DNA of 64,000 nt from NCBI GenBank assembly GCA_012519055.1, contig JAAYQU010000049.1, positions 1-64,000 on the forward strand, written 5' to 3'. Source of the stretch: Bacteroidales bacterium (GTDB lineage Bacteria; Bacteroidota; Bacteroidia; Bacteroidales; Salinivirgaceae). Each line of letters begins with the position of its first letter. Position 1 is the first letter of the stretch. The position numbers and the translations under genes were made by a program. The notes under the pieces are model-generated. The model saw only the letters and a program-made list of their open reading frames with translations, was not told the DNA's origin and ran no database searches. Shown here one piece after another: positions 28,888-37,606 of this stretch.

Positions 28888-30750
28888 ATGCAAGTAATAA
28901 AAATAAACCCCGATAAATGTAAGCTCTGCTTTGCATGCGTGAGAGTATGTCCTGCAAATGCCATCAAAACAAAGGAAGATAGTTGTGAGATTGTTCCCGA
29001 ACGCTGCATTGGTTGTGGTAGCTGTTTGCGTATTTGTCCATACGACGCAATTAGAGATTTGGATGCTAAAAAAGAGGTCAGGGCACTAATTCGTTCTGGA
29101 GAAAATGTTGTGGCGATATGTGACCCAAGTATTTCAGGAGAGTTTGATGATATTACAGATTACACAAACTTTGTGGGAATGATAAAAGCTCTTGGGTTCA
29201 AATATGTGTGCGAGGTGTCTTTCGGAGCCGACCTAGTTGCATTAAAATATCGCGAGCTTTTTGAAAATTTTAAGGGAAAATATTTTATTACAGCCAATTG
29301 TCCCGCAATAGTAGGTTATATTGAAAAATATCACCCATCGCTAATTGACAATATGGCACCGCTTGTATCGCCAATGATTGCTACTGCGCAGGTAGTTAGA
29401 GAAAAATATGGTCAGGATATAAAAGTGGTTTATATAGGACCGTGTACTGCAGCAAAAGGAGAAGCTCACCATTTATCAGACAACAAACGTGTTGATATTG
29501 TTCTTACATTTAAAGAATTGCGTGAGATGTTTGCCGAAGCTGGAATAACAGAAAACAATGTTGAGTTTTCTGATTTTGATCCGCCAATTGGAGGTAAAGG
29601 TAGTCTGTTCCCTATTAGTCGAGGAATGTTCCAAAGCGTTGATATAAACGAGGATTTATTGAGCGGACAACTAATTTGCACTGATGGTAAAACCAATGTT
29701 TTAAGAGCGTTACAAGAGTTTGAACACTTTAGTCAACTAAAACAGCATTTGGATCTGTTTTACTGTGACGGAAATTGCATAATGGGACCAGGTACCAGTA
29801 AAGGAGGAAAAAAGTTTGTAAGACGTTCGTTGGTAATCACATACGTCAAAAAACGATTGAGTAGATACAATAAAGAGCAATGGGAAAAAGATCTTAAGAA
29901 ATACTTAAATTTAGATTTTACGAGAACATATCAAAACCGTGATATGCGCCTTCCCGAGCCAACCGAAGAAGAGGTAAAGAAGGTTATGGCTCAACTAGGT
30001 CGCGATAATTCAGAAAACAAATCGGGCTGTGGCACTTGCGGATACGAATCATGTCGTGATTTAGCTGCTGCCGTAGGTAATGGGCTTGCACGTGTAGATA
30101 TGTGTCCCACATATGTTATTCAAAGTAATATCAGATATAAAAAACGTCTTAGATCTGCCAACGAAAAACTCAGTAATGCTCAAAAAGCACTTGTAGAGAG
30201 CAAAAAATCAACCAAACAGGAACAAGAGGCATTTCAAGAGGCTTCAAAAATTAATTTGGGACTGTTGAACAAACTTCCGACAGGTGTTGTAGTCGTAGAT
30301 GAAAAAATTAAAATTTTGCTTTCAAATCAAAGTTTCATAAACCTACTTGGCTCTGATGCCGTGGAAGTAGCTGAAGTTATACCTGGATTAGTAGGCGCAG
30401 ATCTTAAAACTTTGGTTGCACCACATATTTATAACTATTTCAGTTTCGTATTAGAAACAAATGAAAGTGTGGAAAATAAGGATATTCATCTTGGAGAAAG
30501 CTTTCTAAACTTGTCAATTTTTCCAATTAAACCAAACAAAATTGTTGGCGCAATAATCCGTGACATGCATGCCCCAGAGGTTCATAAAGAGGAAGTTATT
30601 AATAGAATCAACGAAGTTATTGACAAAAATCTGAAATTAATTCAACAAATAGCCTTTTTATTAGGAGAGGGAGCTTCAGAGACAGAACATATGCTCAATT
30701 CAATCATAGAGTCATATAAAGATATAAAATCCAATAGTGATTCACATTAA
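28888..30750 (+). CDS. Sensory-type [FeFe]-hydrogenase with PAS domain (group C/HydS-like)
   Basis: 620 aa. Two N-terminal [4Fe-4S] clusters (Cys11/14/17/21 and Cys40/43/46/50) lead to a shortened hydrogenase domain. H-cluster ligands are visible as Cys138 (ITANCPAIV), Cys186 with Lys190 (GPCTAAKGEA) and Cys293/Cys297 (FYCDGNCIMGPG). In catalytic enzymes the first motif is TSCCP; here the proton-relay Cys before the ligand is Asn137. A further [4Fe-4S] motif follows (Cys381/384/389/406), then a coiled linker, a PAS domain (LNKLPTGVVVVDEK, about 455-545) and a short helical end. Loss of the relay Cys, the PAS domain and a downstream SpoIIE phosphatase fit the putative H2- or redox-sensing group C hydrogenases. 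Catalysis is not expected to be its main role, which is inference. Confidence 0.85.
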   Translation: MQVIKINPDKCKLCFACVRVCPANAIKTKEDSCEIVPERCIGCGSCLRICPYDAIRDLDAKKEVRALIRSGENVVAICDPSISGEFDDITDYTNFVGMIKALGFKYVCEVSFGADLVALKYRELFENFKGKYFITANCPAIVGYIEKYHPSLIDNMAPLVSPMIATAQVVREKYGQDIKVVYIGPCTAAKGEAHHLSDNKRVDIVLTFKELREMFAEAGITENNVEFSDFDPPIGGKGSLFPISRGMFQSVDINEDLLSGQLICTDGKTNVLRALQEFEHFSQLKQHLDLFYCDGNCIMGPGTSKGGKKFVRRSLVITYVKKRLSRYNKEQWEKDLKKYLNLDFTRTYQNRDMRLPEPTEEEVKKVMAQLGRDNSENKSGCGTCGYESCRDLAAAVGNGLARVDMCPTYVIQSNIRYKKRLRSANEKLSNAQKALVESKKSTKQEQEAFQEASKINLGLLNKLPTGVVVVDEKIKILLSNQSFINLLGSDAVEVAEVIPGLVGADLKTLVAPHIYNYFSFVLETNESVENKDIHLGESFLNLSIFPIKPNKIVGAIIRDMHAPEVHKEEVINRINEVIDKNLKLIQQIAFLLGEGASETEHMLNSIIESYKDIKSNSDSH

Positions 30751-30839
30751 AAAGCAGGTGTGTTATTAAACAAACATTTCAACTCAAACTTATACGCAGC
30801 GGGATGGTTATAAGATGTGTAAATTCCATACGACCATAG

Positions 30840-32045
30840 ATGAAAAAATATAATCATATGAAAGGATCATTCTATGTAGAAGTAAATTGCCAGCAAGACA
30901 ACTACGAGGACGAACGTATTTGTGGAGATGTGTTTGTAACCAAACGAGTTAAAGAGGAAGGACGCATTATTGCTGTTCTTAGTGATGGTATGGGACACGG
31001 AGTTAAAGCCAATATTTTGGCTACATTAACTTCAACTTTAGCTGCCAATTTCACAGCCGAGCATAAAGATTTTAAGACAACAGCTGAAATGATAATGAAT
31101 ACTTTGCCAGTATGTAGCATTAAAAAAATAAGTTATTCTACATTTACAATTGTTGACATTAATACTTACACCGGTGAAGTTGAGATATTGGAGTACGACA
31201 ATCCCGAATGTTTTGTAATTAGAGGCAAAGTACCGCTAAAACTTACGTGGGAAAAACTAATATTAGATAGTGAAAACAACAAAGGGAAAGAGTTGCGCTC
31301 GACAAAATTTACAGCTCAAAAAGAGGATAGAATTCTGTTCTGGTCCGATGGTATATCACAATCGGGTTTAGGTACTCGTAAATATCCATTAGGATGGGGA
31401 ATTGATGAGGCTAAGGTTTTTGCGTTGTCAATTGTAGAACAAACACCATTTATTTCAGCACGGAAATTAGCACGTAGAATCGTTAATATGGCTGTTATGA
31501 ATGACAGCTATCATCCCAAAGACGACATAAGTTGTGCAGCAATTTATTTTAGAGAACCTCGTAAACTGCTTCTTTGTTCTGGTCCGCCATATGAAAAAGA
31601 ACGCGATGTTGAATTGGGAGATATTGTACGTCAATTTGAAGGGAAGAAAATTTTGTGTGGAGCTACTACGGCTGATATTGTTTCACGAGAATTGGGAGAA
31701 ACAATCGTTGATAACTTTGAATTTGAAGATCCTGACTTGCCTCCAACCAGTAACATGAAAGGGGTTGATTTAATAACAGAAGGCATTTTAACATTAAGTA
31801 AAGTCTCAAACATTCTGCTTAATTTTGATAACAACACCAATTTAGGCAGAGGACCTGCCGATCAGATTGTTCAGTTACTTTTAAAAAGTGATAAAATAAC
31901 AATGGTTATAGGGACACGTATAAACATCGCGCACCAGGATCCAAACTTGCCTGTTGAGCTGGAAATTAGGCGAACCGTTATGAAGAGAATCGCAAAACTT
32001 TTGGAAGAGAAGTTTTTAAAAGAGGTAACGATTAAATATCTGTAA
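30840..32045 (+). CDS. SpoIIE/PP2C-family serine phosphatase, partner of the hydrogenase-like sensor
   Basis: 401 aa. The PP2C fold carries the metal-binding Asp residues: Asp30 (ERICGDVFV), Asp49 (VLSDGMGHGVKAN), FWSDGISQSG and the late DDISCAAIYF. No receiver or PAS domain is attached. After about residue 240 a C-terminal extension of roughly 160 residues (GKKILCGATTADIVSREL, PADQIVQLLLKSDKI) occurs that I do not recognise; it may dock the sensor. The start could be the ATG at 30858 (MKGSFYVEV) instead. It follows the hydrogenase gene by 89 nt with no promoter seen between, so cotranscription is likely. Its phosphoprotein target is not in evidence, though a SiaC-like protein lies 3 kb away. 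Confidence 0.85.
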   Translation: MKKYNHMKGSFYVEVNCQQDNYEDERICGDVFVTKRVKEEGRIIAVLSDGMGHGVKANILATLTSTLAANFTAEHKDFKTTAEMIMNTLPVCSIKKISYSTFTIVDINTYTGEVEILEYDNPECFVIRGKVPLKLTWEKLILDSENNKGKELRSTKFTAQKEDRILFWSDGISQSGLGTRKYPLGWGIDEAKVFALSIVEQTPFISARKLARRIVNMAVMNDSYHPKDDISCAAIYFREPRKLLLCSGPPYEKERDVELGDIVRQFEGKKILCGATTADIVSRELGETIVDNFEFEDPDLPPTSNMKGVDLITEGILTLSKVSNILLNFDNNTNLGRGPADQIVQLLLKSDKITMVIGTRINIAHQDPNLPVELEIRRTVMKRIAKLLEEKFLKEVTIKYL

Positions 32046-32088
32046 TCTATTAAGATACAATTGTTAAAAACAACTTATACATTAATTT

Positions 32089-32119
32089 TTTGTCAATTAA
32101 AACCATTTTTCTAAATTTG
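32089..32119 (+). promoter_or_regulatory. Promoter, two-box Bacteroidota type
   Basis: TTTG (32089-32092), 19 nt, TAAATTTG (32112-32119), 26 nt before the ATG at 32146. Separates the following gene from the phosphatase gene. Confidence 0.75.
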
Positions 32120-32145
32120 TAGGATACAAATTAAAACCAAAAGCA

Positions 32146-32691
32146 ATGTCTAAAATATTATCGTTTAGTTTTCTGGCAGTTTTTTTTATAAATATTATTA
32201 TTCCAAGCTATGCACAAAAAGGCAATTATGAGTTAGTCGCAGAGTTTCAACCTCCTCACATTGATTTCTCAAAAAATAAAAACAATAGAAGGTACCAGTT
32301 AAATGACTTAAAGCTTAGTGAAAGCGGCAAAATGTTGCTCGCTGAGTACGGAAATAGAAACTCGTTAATAGCAATATATAATCTTGATTCGATGAAGTGT
32401 GTTGGAGCCTATTGGATTGATAATATTGTGGAGTTAGGGGAGTGCTATCTTACAGAAAATGACACCAAACTATATGTTCGTGTTAGCAGATATTCGTCCG
32501 ATTACAAAATAATACTTGTAGGACAGAGATATATTCGCGACGTAACTTGCGACAAAACACCCAAAGGATGCTATATGGCCAAACCGACTCAAGAAACGGT
32601 TCAGTTTTATAGTCCCGATCAGAAATATTACTTTGCTCGGAATGCTAACAATAAGCGTACATTACATATATATAAAAGGGCAGGTGATTAA
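32146..32691 (+). CDS. Secreted protein of unknown function
   Basis: 181 aa with a signal peptide (LSFSFLAVFFINIIIPSYAQ). The mature part is beta-rich, with short blocks that resemble beta-propeller blades (LNDLKLSESGKMLLAEY, SLIAIYNLDSMKCVGAYW, YFARNANNKRTLHIYK). It is too short for a full propeller. Four Cys may form disulphides. It has its own promoter and ends tail-to-tail with the LiaF-like gene, sharing the four bases TTAA. Function unknown. Confidence 0.7.
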   Translation: MSKILSFSFLAVFFINIIIPSYAQKGNYELVAEFQPPHIDFSKNKNNRRYQLNDLKLSESGKMLLAEYGNRNSLIAIYNLDSMKCVGAYWIDNIVELGECYLTENDTKLYVRVSRYSSDYKIILVGQRYIRDVTCDKTPKGCYMAKPTQETVQFYSPDQKYYFARNANNKRTLHIYKRAGD

Positions 32692-33377
32692 ACATATACA
32701 ACCTCTACATTTCCCAAGACAACTCTACCAGTAATTACTAAAACATTTTCTTCTCTGTCTGTATTGGCATCTTTATTTTTAATTAAGATACCTCCAAGCA
32801 CATTGGATAAATCGTTTTTTATTGTCCAGCCAGTGGGCACAAACAGTTTAACACTACCCAAAATGGAAGTAACATCTAATGTGGTGATCGTGTTATCAAG
32901 TTTAACTCCTTTAAAGTCAACATTTACCCCTGCAAGAATAGATGATATTCGCCCACCTTTAAAAGTTGGACTTTGATGAGTATAGTTCTTACTACTTAAA
33001 ATATTAAACTCATCAATGTAGTCACTAAAAGCTAAAGTTTTGTCACCTTTCTTATTTTTAGATCTCCACTGAGATAAAATTGCTAAGCCTGTAAAAATTA
33101 TTATTATGGGCCAAAATTGCTTAAGCTTAACTTCAATGTCAATAATTCTAGGTACAAGGAAAAAACAACCTGTAAAAATTATGATTGAGGCTGCAGTGTA
33201 ATTCCTCCCTGCTAAACTTACCAATCCTACGGCAATCAAAAGCATAGGCCAGCTTAGAAAGATATCCTCAATTTTTGGTGGTAGCAGATAAAAATTGCGT
33301 AAAAGCAGTAGTATTCCGAAAATTACAAAAAGAATACCCGTTACAACTCTTTTTGCATTAGATGAATTTGTTTTCAT
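32688..33377 (-). CDS. LiaF-like membrane protein (DUF5668 plus cell-wall-stress C-terminal domain)
   Basis: 229 aa. Four N-terminal membrane helices (about residues 10-103: VTGILFVIFGILLLLRNF, SWPMLLIAVGLVSL and so on) precede a C-terminal beta-helical domain (GGRISSILAGVNVDFKGVKL, LDVTSILGSVKLFVPTGW, VLVITGRVVLGNVEVV) of the LiaF/YvqF kind. In Bacillota LiaF restrains an envelope-stress histidine kinase. In Bacteroidota such proteins are common and of unknown role, and no two-component pair is next to it here. Confidence 0.75.
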   Translation of the reverse strand: MKTNSSNAKRVVTGILFVIFGILLLLRNFYLLPPKIEDIFLSWPMLLIAVGLVSLAGRNYTAASIIIFTGCFFLVPRIIDIEVKLKQFWPIIIIFTGLAILSQWRSKNKKGDKTLAFSDYIDEFNILSSKNYTHQSPTFKGGRISSILAGVNVDFKGVKLDNTITTLDVTSILGSVKLFVPTGWTIKNDLSNVLGGILIKNKDANTDREENVLVITGRVVLGNVEVVYV

Positions 33378-33668
33378 AGGTTTAATTTTCAGTTTATGGT
33401 TATATTGAATTTACATGCTAACCAATGTATGAAAACTCATACAATAGCGTCATAATAATATTTATTAAAATGTAAAGGTCAAAGTTATAAAAACTCCTGA
33501 GTTTACGAACTATTAATATAAAATTGTTTATAAGTTGTTGACAACATTTTCCGCACGCGTTATATCTCGTGTTACAGAGCTTAATAACTAATTTATAGGT
33601 TAATTACTAAGCTAAATAACTATTTTGAAAATTATTTTTTTTATGCAAATACGAAATAATGGATTAAA
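33378..33668. other. Divergent intergenic region, no gene seen
   Basis: AT-rich stretch between the LiaF-like gene and DUF4407. Short inverted repeats only (for example GTATGAAAACTCATAC near 33427-33442: GTATGA / TCATAC). No frame with convincing coding character. Confidence 0.4.
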
Positions 33669-33697
33669 TTTGTAGTATTACCTTTTTGTTAAATTTG
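33669..33697 (+). promoter_or_regulatory. Promoter upstream of the DUF4407 gene
   Basis: TTTG (33669-33672), 17 nt, TAAATTTG (33690-33697), 8 nt before the ATG at 33706. The spacing is slightly short and the leader would be nearly absent. The first box is itself within a TAAATTTG, so an upstream start is possible. Confidence 0.5.
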
Positions 33698-33705
33698 TTA
33701 TATTA

Positions 33706-34995
33706 ATGCAGCAAAATAACCACAATCATAATACTGAGCGCGACATTTCGAAAGGCAATTATTTATCACGATTTTTTGCATGGTGTAGTGGAGCAAGACT
33801 CTATTTGTTAAAGCATTGCCCAACAGAAATTAATGTTTATTTAGGAATAGGGATAATAGTTTTCTTTACAGGGGCTTTAGCAGCAATATCGGGAGGTTAT
33901 GCAGTATGGATGATATTTGAAACAACGTGGGCTGCAGTTGTATTCGGAGTGTTTTGGGGTATGATAATATTTTTTCTTGATTGGTATTTAGTCGCTTCAC
34001 TACGCAAAGAAAAAATGTTTGGAAAGGAGCTTGTTATGGCTTTTCCACGATTAATACTATCAGTACTTATTGCTATTGTTGTTTCAAAACCAATTGAGAT
34101 GCGATTATTTGAAAAAGAGATTGAAGCAAGAATGGCTCTCTCACAACTAGAACAGCGTCAAGAAGCTGACAGTATACTTAATGCTCAATTTTCGGAAATT
34201 GAAAAGTTAGTCAATGCAAATAATTCTCTGCAGAGTAAAATAGATGAACTTAGCCAAAGACGCGACCAATTGTTCTCAATGTATATAGCAGAAGCAGAAG
34301 GCACTGGTGGTACTGGTGTAGCTGGGAAAGGTTCTGTATTTAGAGAAAAGAAAGAAGAATATGATAAAGCCGAATCAGAACTTCAGGATGCCAAACTGCG
34401 TTTCTTTCCACAAATTGAACAAAACAATGAACGAATAAAATTTTTACAGAGAGAAAGGGACCAACTGTTAACCACCAACCAGATGATTATAACTCGCACA
34501 AAAGGTTTCCTTGCGAGGTTTCGCAGTATGAGCTTATTACAGGCAGAAGATCAAAAAGTAGCTGTTGTATCTTATTTTATTCTGTTGTTATTTATATTAA
34601 TTGAGATATCACCAATATTCGTAAAACTAATATCAAATCGTGGCCCGTATGATGATTTGCTGGCGCTTGAGCAACTTAGAACGAGTGCAGAGGCAAAAAA
34701 ATCATACACCAGTATCAGGAACCATTTGCTTAGAGAGTTAGATTTAGAGCATGAAATGGTGCAAGCTGAAATGTCTATTCATCAAGCAGCAAGTAAAGAA
34801 TCTGTTGAAATGTTAGCTGATGCGCAAAGGGAAATTAATGCTGTAAGGATACAGAAGTGGAAAGAGTATCAGTTAGGTTTAAATAGTAATACAACAATGG
34901 GAGATAGACCCATTCTTATAGATTTTTTGCGTAAAATAAATGTGGAAGATAGTGAAGATAATACAGATGATTCTAAATTAGAAGAAAAAAACTGA
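33706..34995 (+). CDS. DUF4407 membrane protein with coiled coil
   Basis: 429 aa. Three membrane helices lie at about residues 45-68, 70-92 and 108-126 (VYLGIGIIVFFTGALAAISG, VVFGVFWGMIIFFLDWYLVA, LILSVLIAIVVSKPIEMRLF). A large charged coiled-coil domain follows (about 130-275), then a fourth helix (VVSYFILLLFILIEISPIF). This is the DUF4407 layout, with the FFLDWYLV and SKPIEMRLFEKEI signatures. The coiled coil would sit on one side of the membrane as a loop between helices 3 and 4. Role unknown. Confidence 0.85.
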   Translation: MQQNNHNHNTERDISKGNYLSRFFAWCSGARLYLLKHCPTEINVYLGIGIIVFFTGALAAISGGYAVWMIFETTWAAVVFGVFWGMIIFFLDWYLVASLRKEKMFGKELVMAFPRLILSVLIAIVVSKPIEMRLFEKEIEARMALSQLEQRQEADSILNAQFSEIEKLVNANNSLQSKIDELSQRRDQLFSMYIAEAEGTGGTGVAGKGSVFREKKEEYDKAESELQDAKLRFFPQIEQNNERIKFLQRERDQLLTTNQMIITRTKGFLARFRSMSLLQAEDQKVAVVSYFILLLFILIEISPIFVKLISNRGPYDDLLALEQLRTSAEAKKSYTSIRNHLLRELDLEHEMVQAEMSIHQAASKESVEMLADAQREINAVRIQKWKEYQLGLNSNTTMGDRPILIDFLRKINVEDSEDNTDDSKLEEKN

Positions 34996-35054
34996 TATAG
35001 AACGCATATAAGTGTGTTTGTTAACTAATTTTTAATATTTTGTATTAGAAAAAT

Positions 35055-35453
35055 TTACACTTCTACAAATTTCAATTGAAAATTGATCATTTCTGCTAAT
35101 TCCTTACCAACTTCTAACATATCCTCATCGCCTTTTTCATATAGCCATTCTAAAGACACATTCAATCCATTTTTATGCATCATATTTAATAATAGCATTA
35201 TATCTAGAATAAATTTTGCAGAAGAGGAGTTAAAGTATGATAATTTAATTTTAAAAACTGCGGCATCTTTTTTAAACCTTTCTATATAATTGACACTATT
35301 GGCATTGAGAGTCATTAACCAGTCAACTATAGGCATATAAAAACTTCTGACATCTTCTGGTCTTGAGCAACCAGTAATTTCAAATTGGTTTTTATTAATG
35401 TCAAAAACTACCCGTGGAGTGGATGCCGTTTCTTCTAGTACAATGGGTTTCAT
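35055..35453 (-). CDS. SiaC-like regulatory phosphoprotein (DUF1987)
   Basis: 132 aa from the preferred start at 35453 (MKPIVLEETASTPRVVFD); the longer frame to 35519 would add a hydrophobic stretch not found in the family. The pattern PRVVFDINKNQFEITGCSRPED, given here as PRVVFDINKN then FEITGCSRPED, and FNSSSAKFILDIMLLLN fits the DUF1987/SiaC fold. In Pseudomonas SiaC is switched by the SiaB kinase and the SiaA PP2C phosphatase. Neither a SiaB homologue nor a SiaA-type membrane phosphatase is adjacent. The SpoIIE phosphatase at 30840-32045 is the nearest candidate partner, on the opposite strand. Confidence 0.8.
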   Translation of the reverse strand: MKPIVLEETASTPRVVFDINKNQFEITGCSRPEDVRSFYMPIVDWLMTLNANSVNYIERFKKDAAVFKIKLSYFNSSSAKFILDIMLLLNMMHKNGLNVSLEWLYEKGDEDMLEVGKELAEMINFQLKFVEV

Positions 35454-35843
35454 TATGTTCTTCATTTGTTTTTTCAAGATTACTACAAAAATAATAAAAA
35501 TATATGTTTTATGTATCATGCTTATCTAGATAAAGTAAAAATATATGTCTTACTTTTTTATTTTTTCAGTTTTACAATATTTAATTGTGGAAGTAGCTTA
35601 AACACATAAATAAACATTTAATATCTTTTGTTCAACTAATTTTTCATATTGCAAAACTTATCAATTAAGTTAGAGCGTATTAGAAATACTCTAAAATTAA
35701 GTACATTTTTCCAATAATATTTTTATGCTTATATTTACGTGCAATTTTAAATTTGATGTTATTTTTGGAAAATATCGTATAGACAGTGCTGTTACCACAA
35801 TAACCTATTTTGGTTGTCGTTATTTATATTTTGTAAAATAGTG
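35454..35843. other. Intergenic region, no gene seen
   Basis: About 390 nt between the SiaC-like gene and the lipoprotein promoter. Strongly AT-rich, with TAAATTTG-like sequence near 35747 and no coding frame of note. Confidence 0.4.
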
Positions 35844-35874
35844 TTGTCTATTTAACTTTAATGTTATAATTTTG
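35844..35874 (+). promoter_or_regulatory. Promoter of the lipoprotein/outer-membrane pair
   Basis: TTG (35844-35846), 20 nt, TAATTTTG (35867-35874), 45 nt before the ATG at 35920. Confidence 0.7.
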
Positions 35875-35919
35875 TAACCACTAATTTTAAATGTTTAACA
35901 ATTAAAAAAAATCAAAACT

Positions 35920-36735
35920 ATGAAAAGAACACAACAGTTATTAGCTTTGTTAGTTGCTTCATTTGTGATGTTTAGCAGCTGTTCAAAAAAAGTTGAGACA
36001 TCAGCTTTAACTTTAGACCAAACTAAAAGTGCAACTCTAGTTGTTCATTTTTATGCAGAATTGGATCAAACTATTAACGGCTTAGAAAAAGCACCCGATG
36101 GTACAAAAGCAATTATTCGAATTGACAACAGTGAGTTTAACCCCGTTGCTAATGGATTCTGGTCAAAGCTCGTTACCATACAAGACGGTAAAATAGAACA
36201 AAAAATTCCTGTTACCGATCAAGGAGTTACAGTTGAAATTTTCCCGGTTGAATTTACTTACGAACAAGTACAGCCTTATGGAAGCGTTTCTGAAAAAATT
36301 AACAAAACTTACAGATTTTCAGGCAACGCTGCTGAAAATGGTGTTAAACCCAATGAAATCAGAACTCACGAAATTAATTATGATTTTATAACTAGTTTCG
36401 ACGATTTTGTTGAGACTGTTAATCAGAAATTTGAATTACGTGCAGACATTGATGCTACTAACCCAGGTTTAGAATATATTCCAAATGGTTCTTCTGTAAC
36501 ATTCTTCACCGACGAATGGTCAAAAACAGTTACAGTTGGTGCTGCTGGACGTGTTGATATCAGCGTACCTACTAATGTAAATATTTCGGCACTATATATT
36601 GGTCCCAAAACATACAATGACGGAAGTGGCGTGGTTACCAAAACTTTCAGATTTGAAGCTATGATTGGAGCTTATAATATGTCGATGCCGATGGTTCAAC
36701 AAGTTAGTTTAGGCAACGGTATTATATGGGAATAA
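35920..36735 (+). CDS. Lipoprotein of unknown function
   Basis: 271 aa. The lipobox is VMFSSCSKK with the lipidated Cys at about residue 21. The mature protein is beta-rich with repeated Thr/Ser-containing strands (GTKAIIRIDNSEFNP, VTVGAAGRVDISVPTNV), suggesting a beta-sandwich exposed at the outer membrane. It has a Bacteroidota promoter 45 nt upstream and precedes an outer-membrane-type protein by 40 nt, so the two probably act together. I do not recognise the family; fimbrillin-like proteins were considered, but no diagnostic motif is visible. Confidence 0.7.
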   Translation: MKRTQQLLALLVASFVMFSSCSKKVETSALTLDQTKSATLVVHFYAELDQTINGLEKAPDGTKAIIRIDNSEFNPVANGFWSKLVTIQDGKIEQKIPVTDQGVTVEIFPVEFTYEQVQPYGSVSEKINKTYRFSGNAAENGVKPNEIRTHEINYDFITSFDDFVETVNQKFELRADIDATNPGLEYIPNGSSVTFFTDEWSKTVTVGAAGRVDISVPTNVNISALYIGPKTYNDGSGVVTKTFRFEAMIGAYNMSMPMVQQVSLGNGIIWE

Positions 36736-36775
36736 TTTAGTAAATAATAAATATAACGACTTATAAATTATAAAT

Positions 36776-37597
36776 ATGAGAATATTAGCTTTAGTATTTA
36801 CGATAGCTTTTGGCGCTGTGTCTCTATTCGCACAGAATAACGAGACCAAAGAAGAAAAGATATATACACCAGAGGCTGGCGATATCAGTATTGGTATTGA
36901 CGGAACTCCTGTTTTCAATTATATTGGAAATATGTTTAACGGAAATATGGGCAACGCTTTTAATCCCGGAGACAATAGGCTTTATTTCAGATATTTTCTA
37001 ACCGATAACTCAGCTGCACGTATTGTTTTAGGAGTTACCAACGGTACGACTATTGACAGGTTTTATGTTCCTGATCAAGCAGCATTGCTCTTAGACCCTA
37101 ACAGCAATGCACAATTGGAAGATGTTATGAAAGTGAAAACCAGAGATATGGAAATTCGTTTTGGTTATCAACAATTCCGAGGATATAAACGACTGTTAGG
37201 TTTTTATGGTGCAGACATTGGATATAGATACCAAAAAATACACAGAAGCTTTCAGTATGGAAACGAAATGAACGAACTAAATCCAGCTCCAATAACTAAT
37301 TGGGGAAATATGGCTATTCGTCCATTAGAAGTCAACAATGGAGCTATAAATAGTATTTTTGCCGGAGCATTTACAGGTGCAGAATACTATCTGCTACCCA
37401 AAATTTGTGTTGGTATGGAATTAGGTCTTGCTTATGGTGTTAACTTTGAAAAACAATCTTGGACCAAACAAGAAAGAATGGTTTTAACTCAACATGTTGA
37501 GGAAGAGGTTGCTACCGATCCAGGTTCACGTTGGAGAGGCACAGTTACACTATTCCCATATACTTATGGAAACTTTTATTTTGCAGTACATTTCTAG
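36776..37597 (+). CDS. Outer-membrane beta-barrel protein of unknown function
   Basis: 273 aa. A signal peptide (ILALVFTIAFGAVSLFAQ) is followed by alternating amphipathic strands with aromatic ends (RLYFRYFLTD, MEIRFGYQQFRGYKRLLGF, ADIGYRYQKI, CVGMELGLAYGVNFEKQ). It ends in a strand finishing with Phe (YTYGNFYFAVHF), the usual signal for barrel insertion. About 8-10 strands are plausible. It forms a pair with the lipoprotein upstream and is closed by a strong terminator. Confidence 0.75.
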   Translation: MRILALVFTIAFGAVSLFAQNNETKEEKIYTPEAGDISIGIDGTPVFNYIGNMFNGNMGNAFNPGDNRLYFRYFLTDNSAARIVLGVTNGTTIDRFYVPDQAALLLDPNSNAQLEDVMKVKTRDMEIRFGYQQFRGYKRLLGFYGADIGYRYQKIHRSFQYGNEMNELNPAPITNWGNMAIRPLEVNNGAINSIFAGAFTGAEYYLLPKICVGMELGLAYGVNFEKQSWTKQERMVLTQHVEEEVATDPGSRWRGTVTLFPYTYGNFYFAVHF

Positions 37598-37606
37598 AAA
37601 CTCAAT

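Noticed and set aside
28888-30750. Catalytic H2-evolving [FeFe]-hydrogenase
   Set aside because: The relay Cys is replaced by Asn137, a PAS domain is fused and a phosphatase follows; a sensory role is more consistent, although no experiment supports either.
30840-35453. A complete SiaABCD-type switch
   Set aside because: No SiaB-like kinase or SiaD diguanylate cyclase is in the window and the genes are on opposite strands; only a weak positional link remains.
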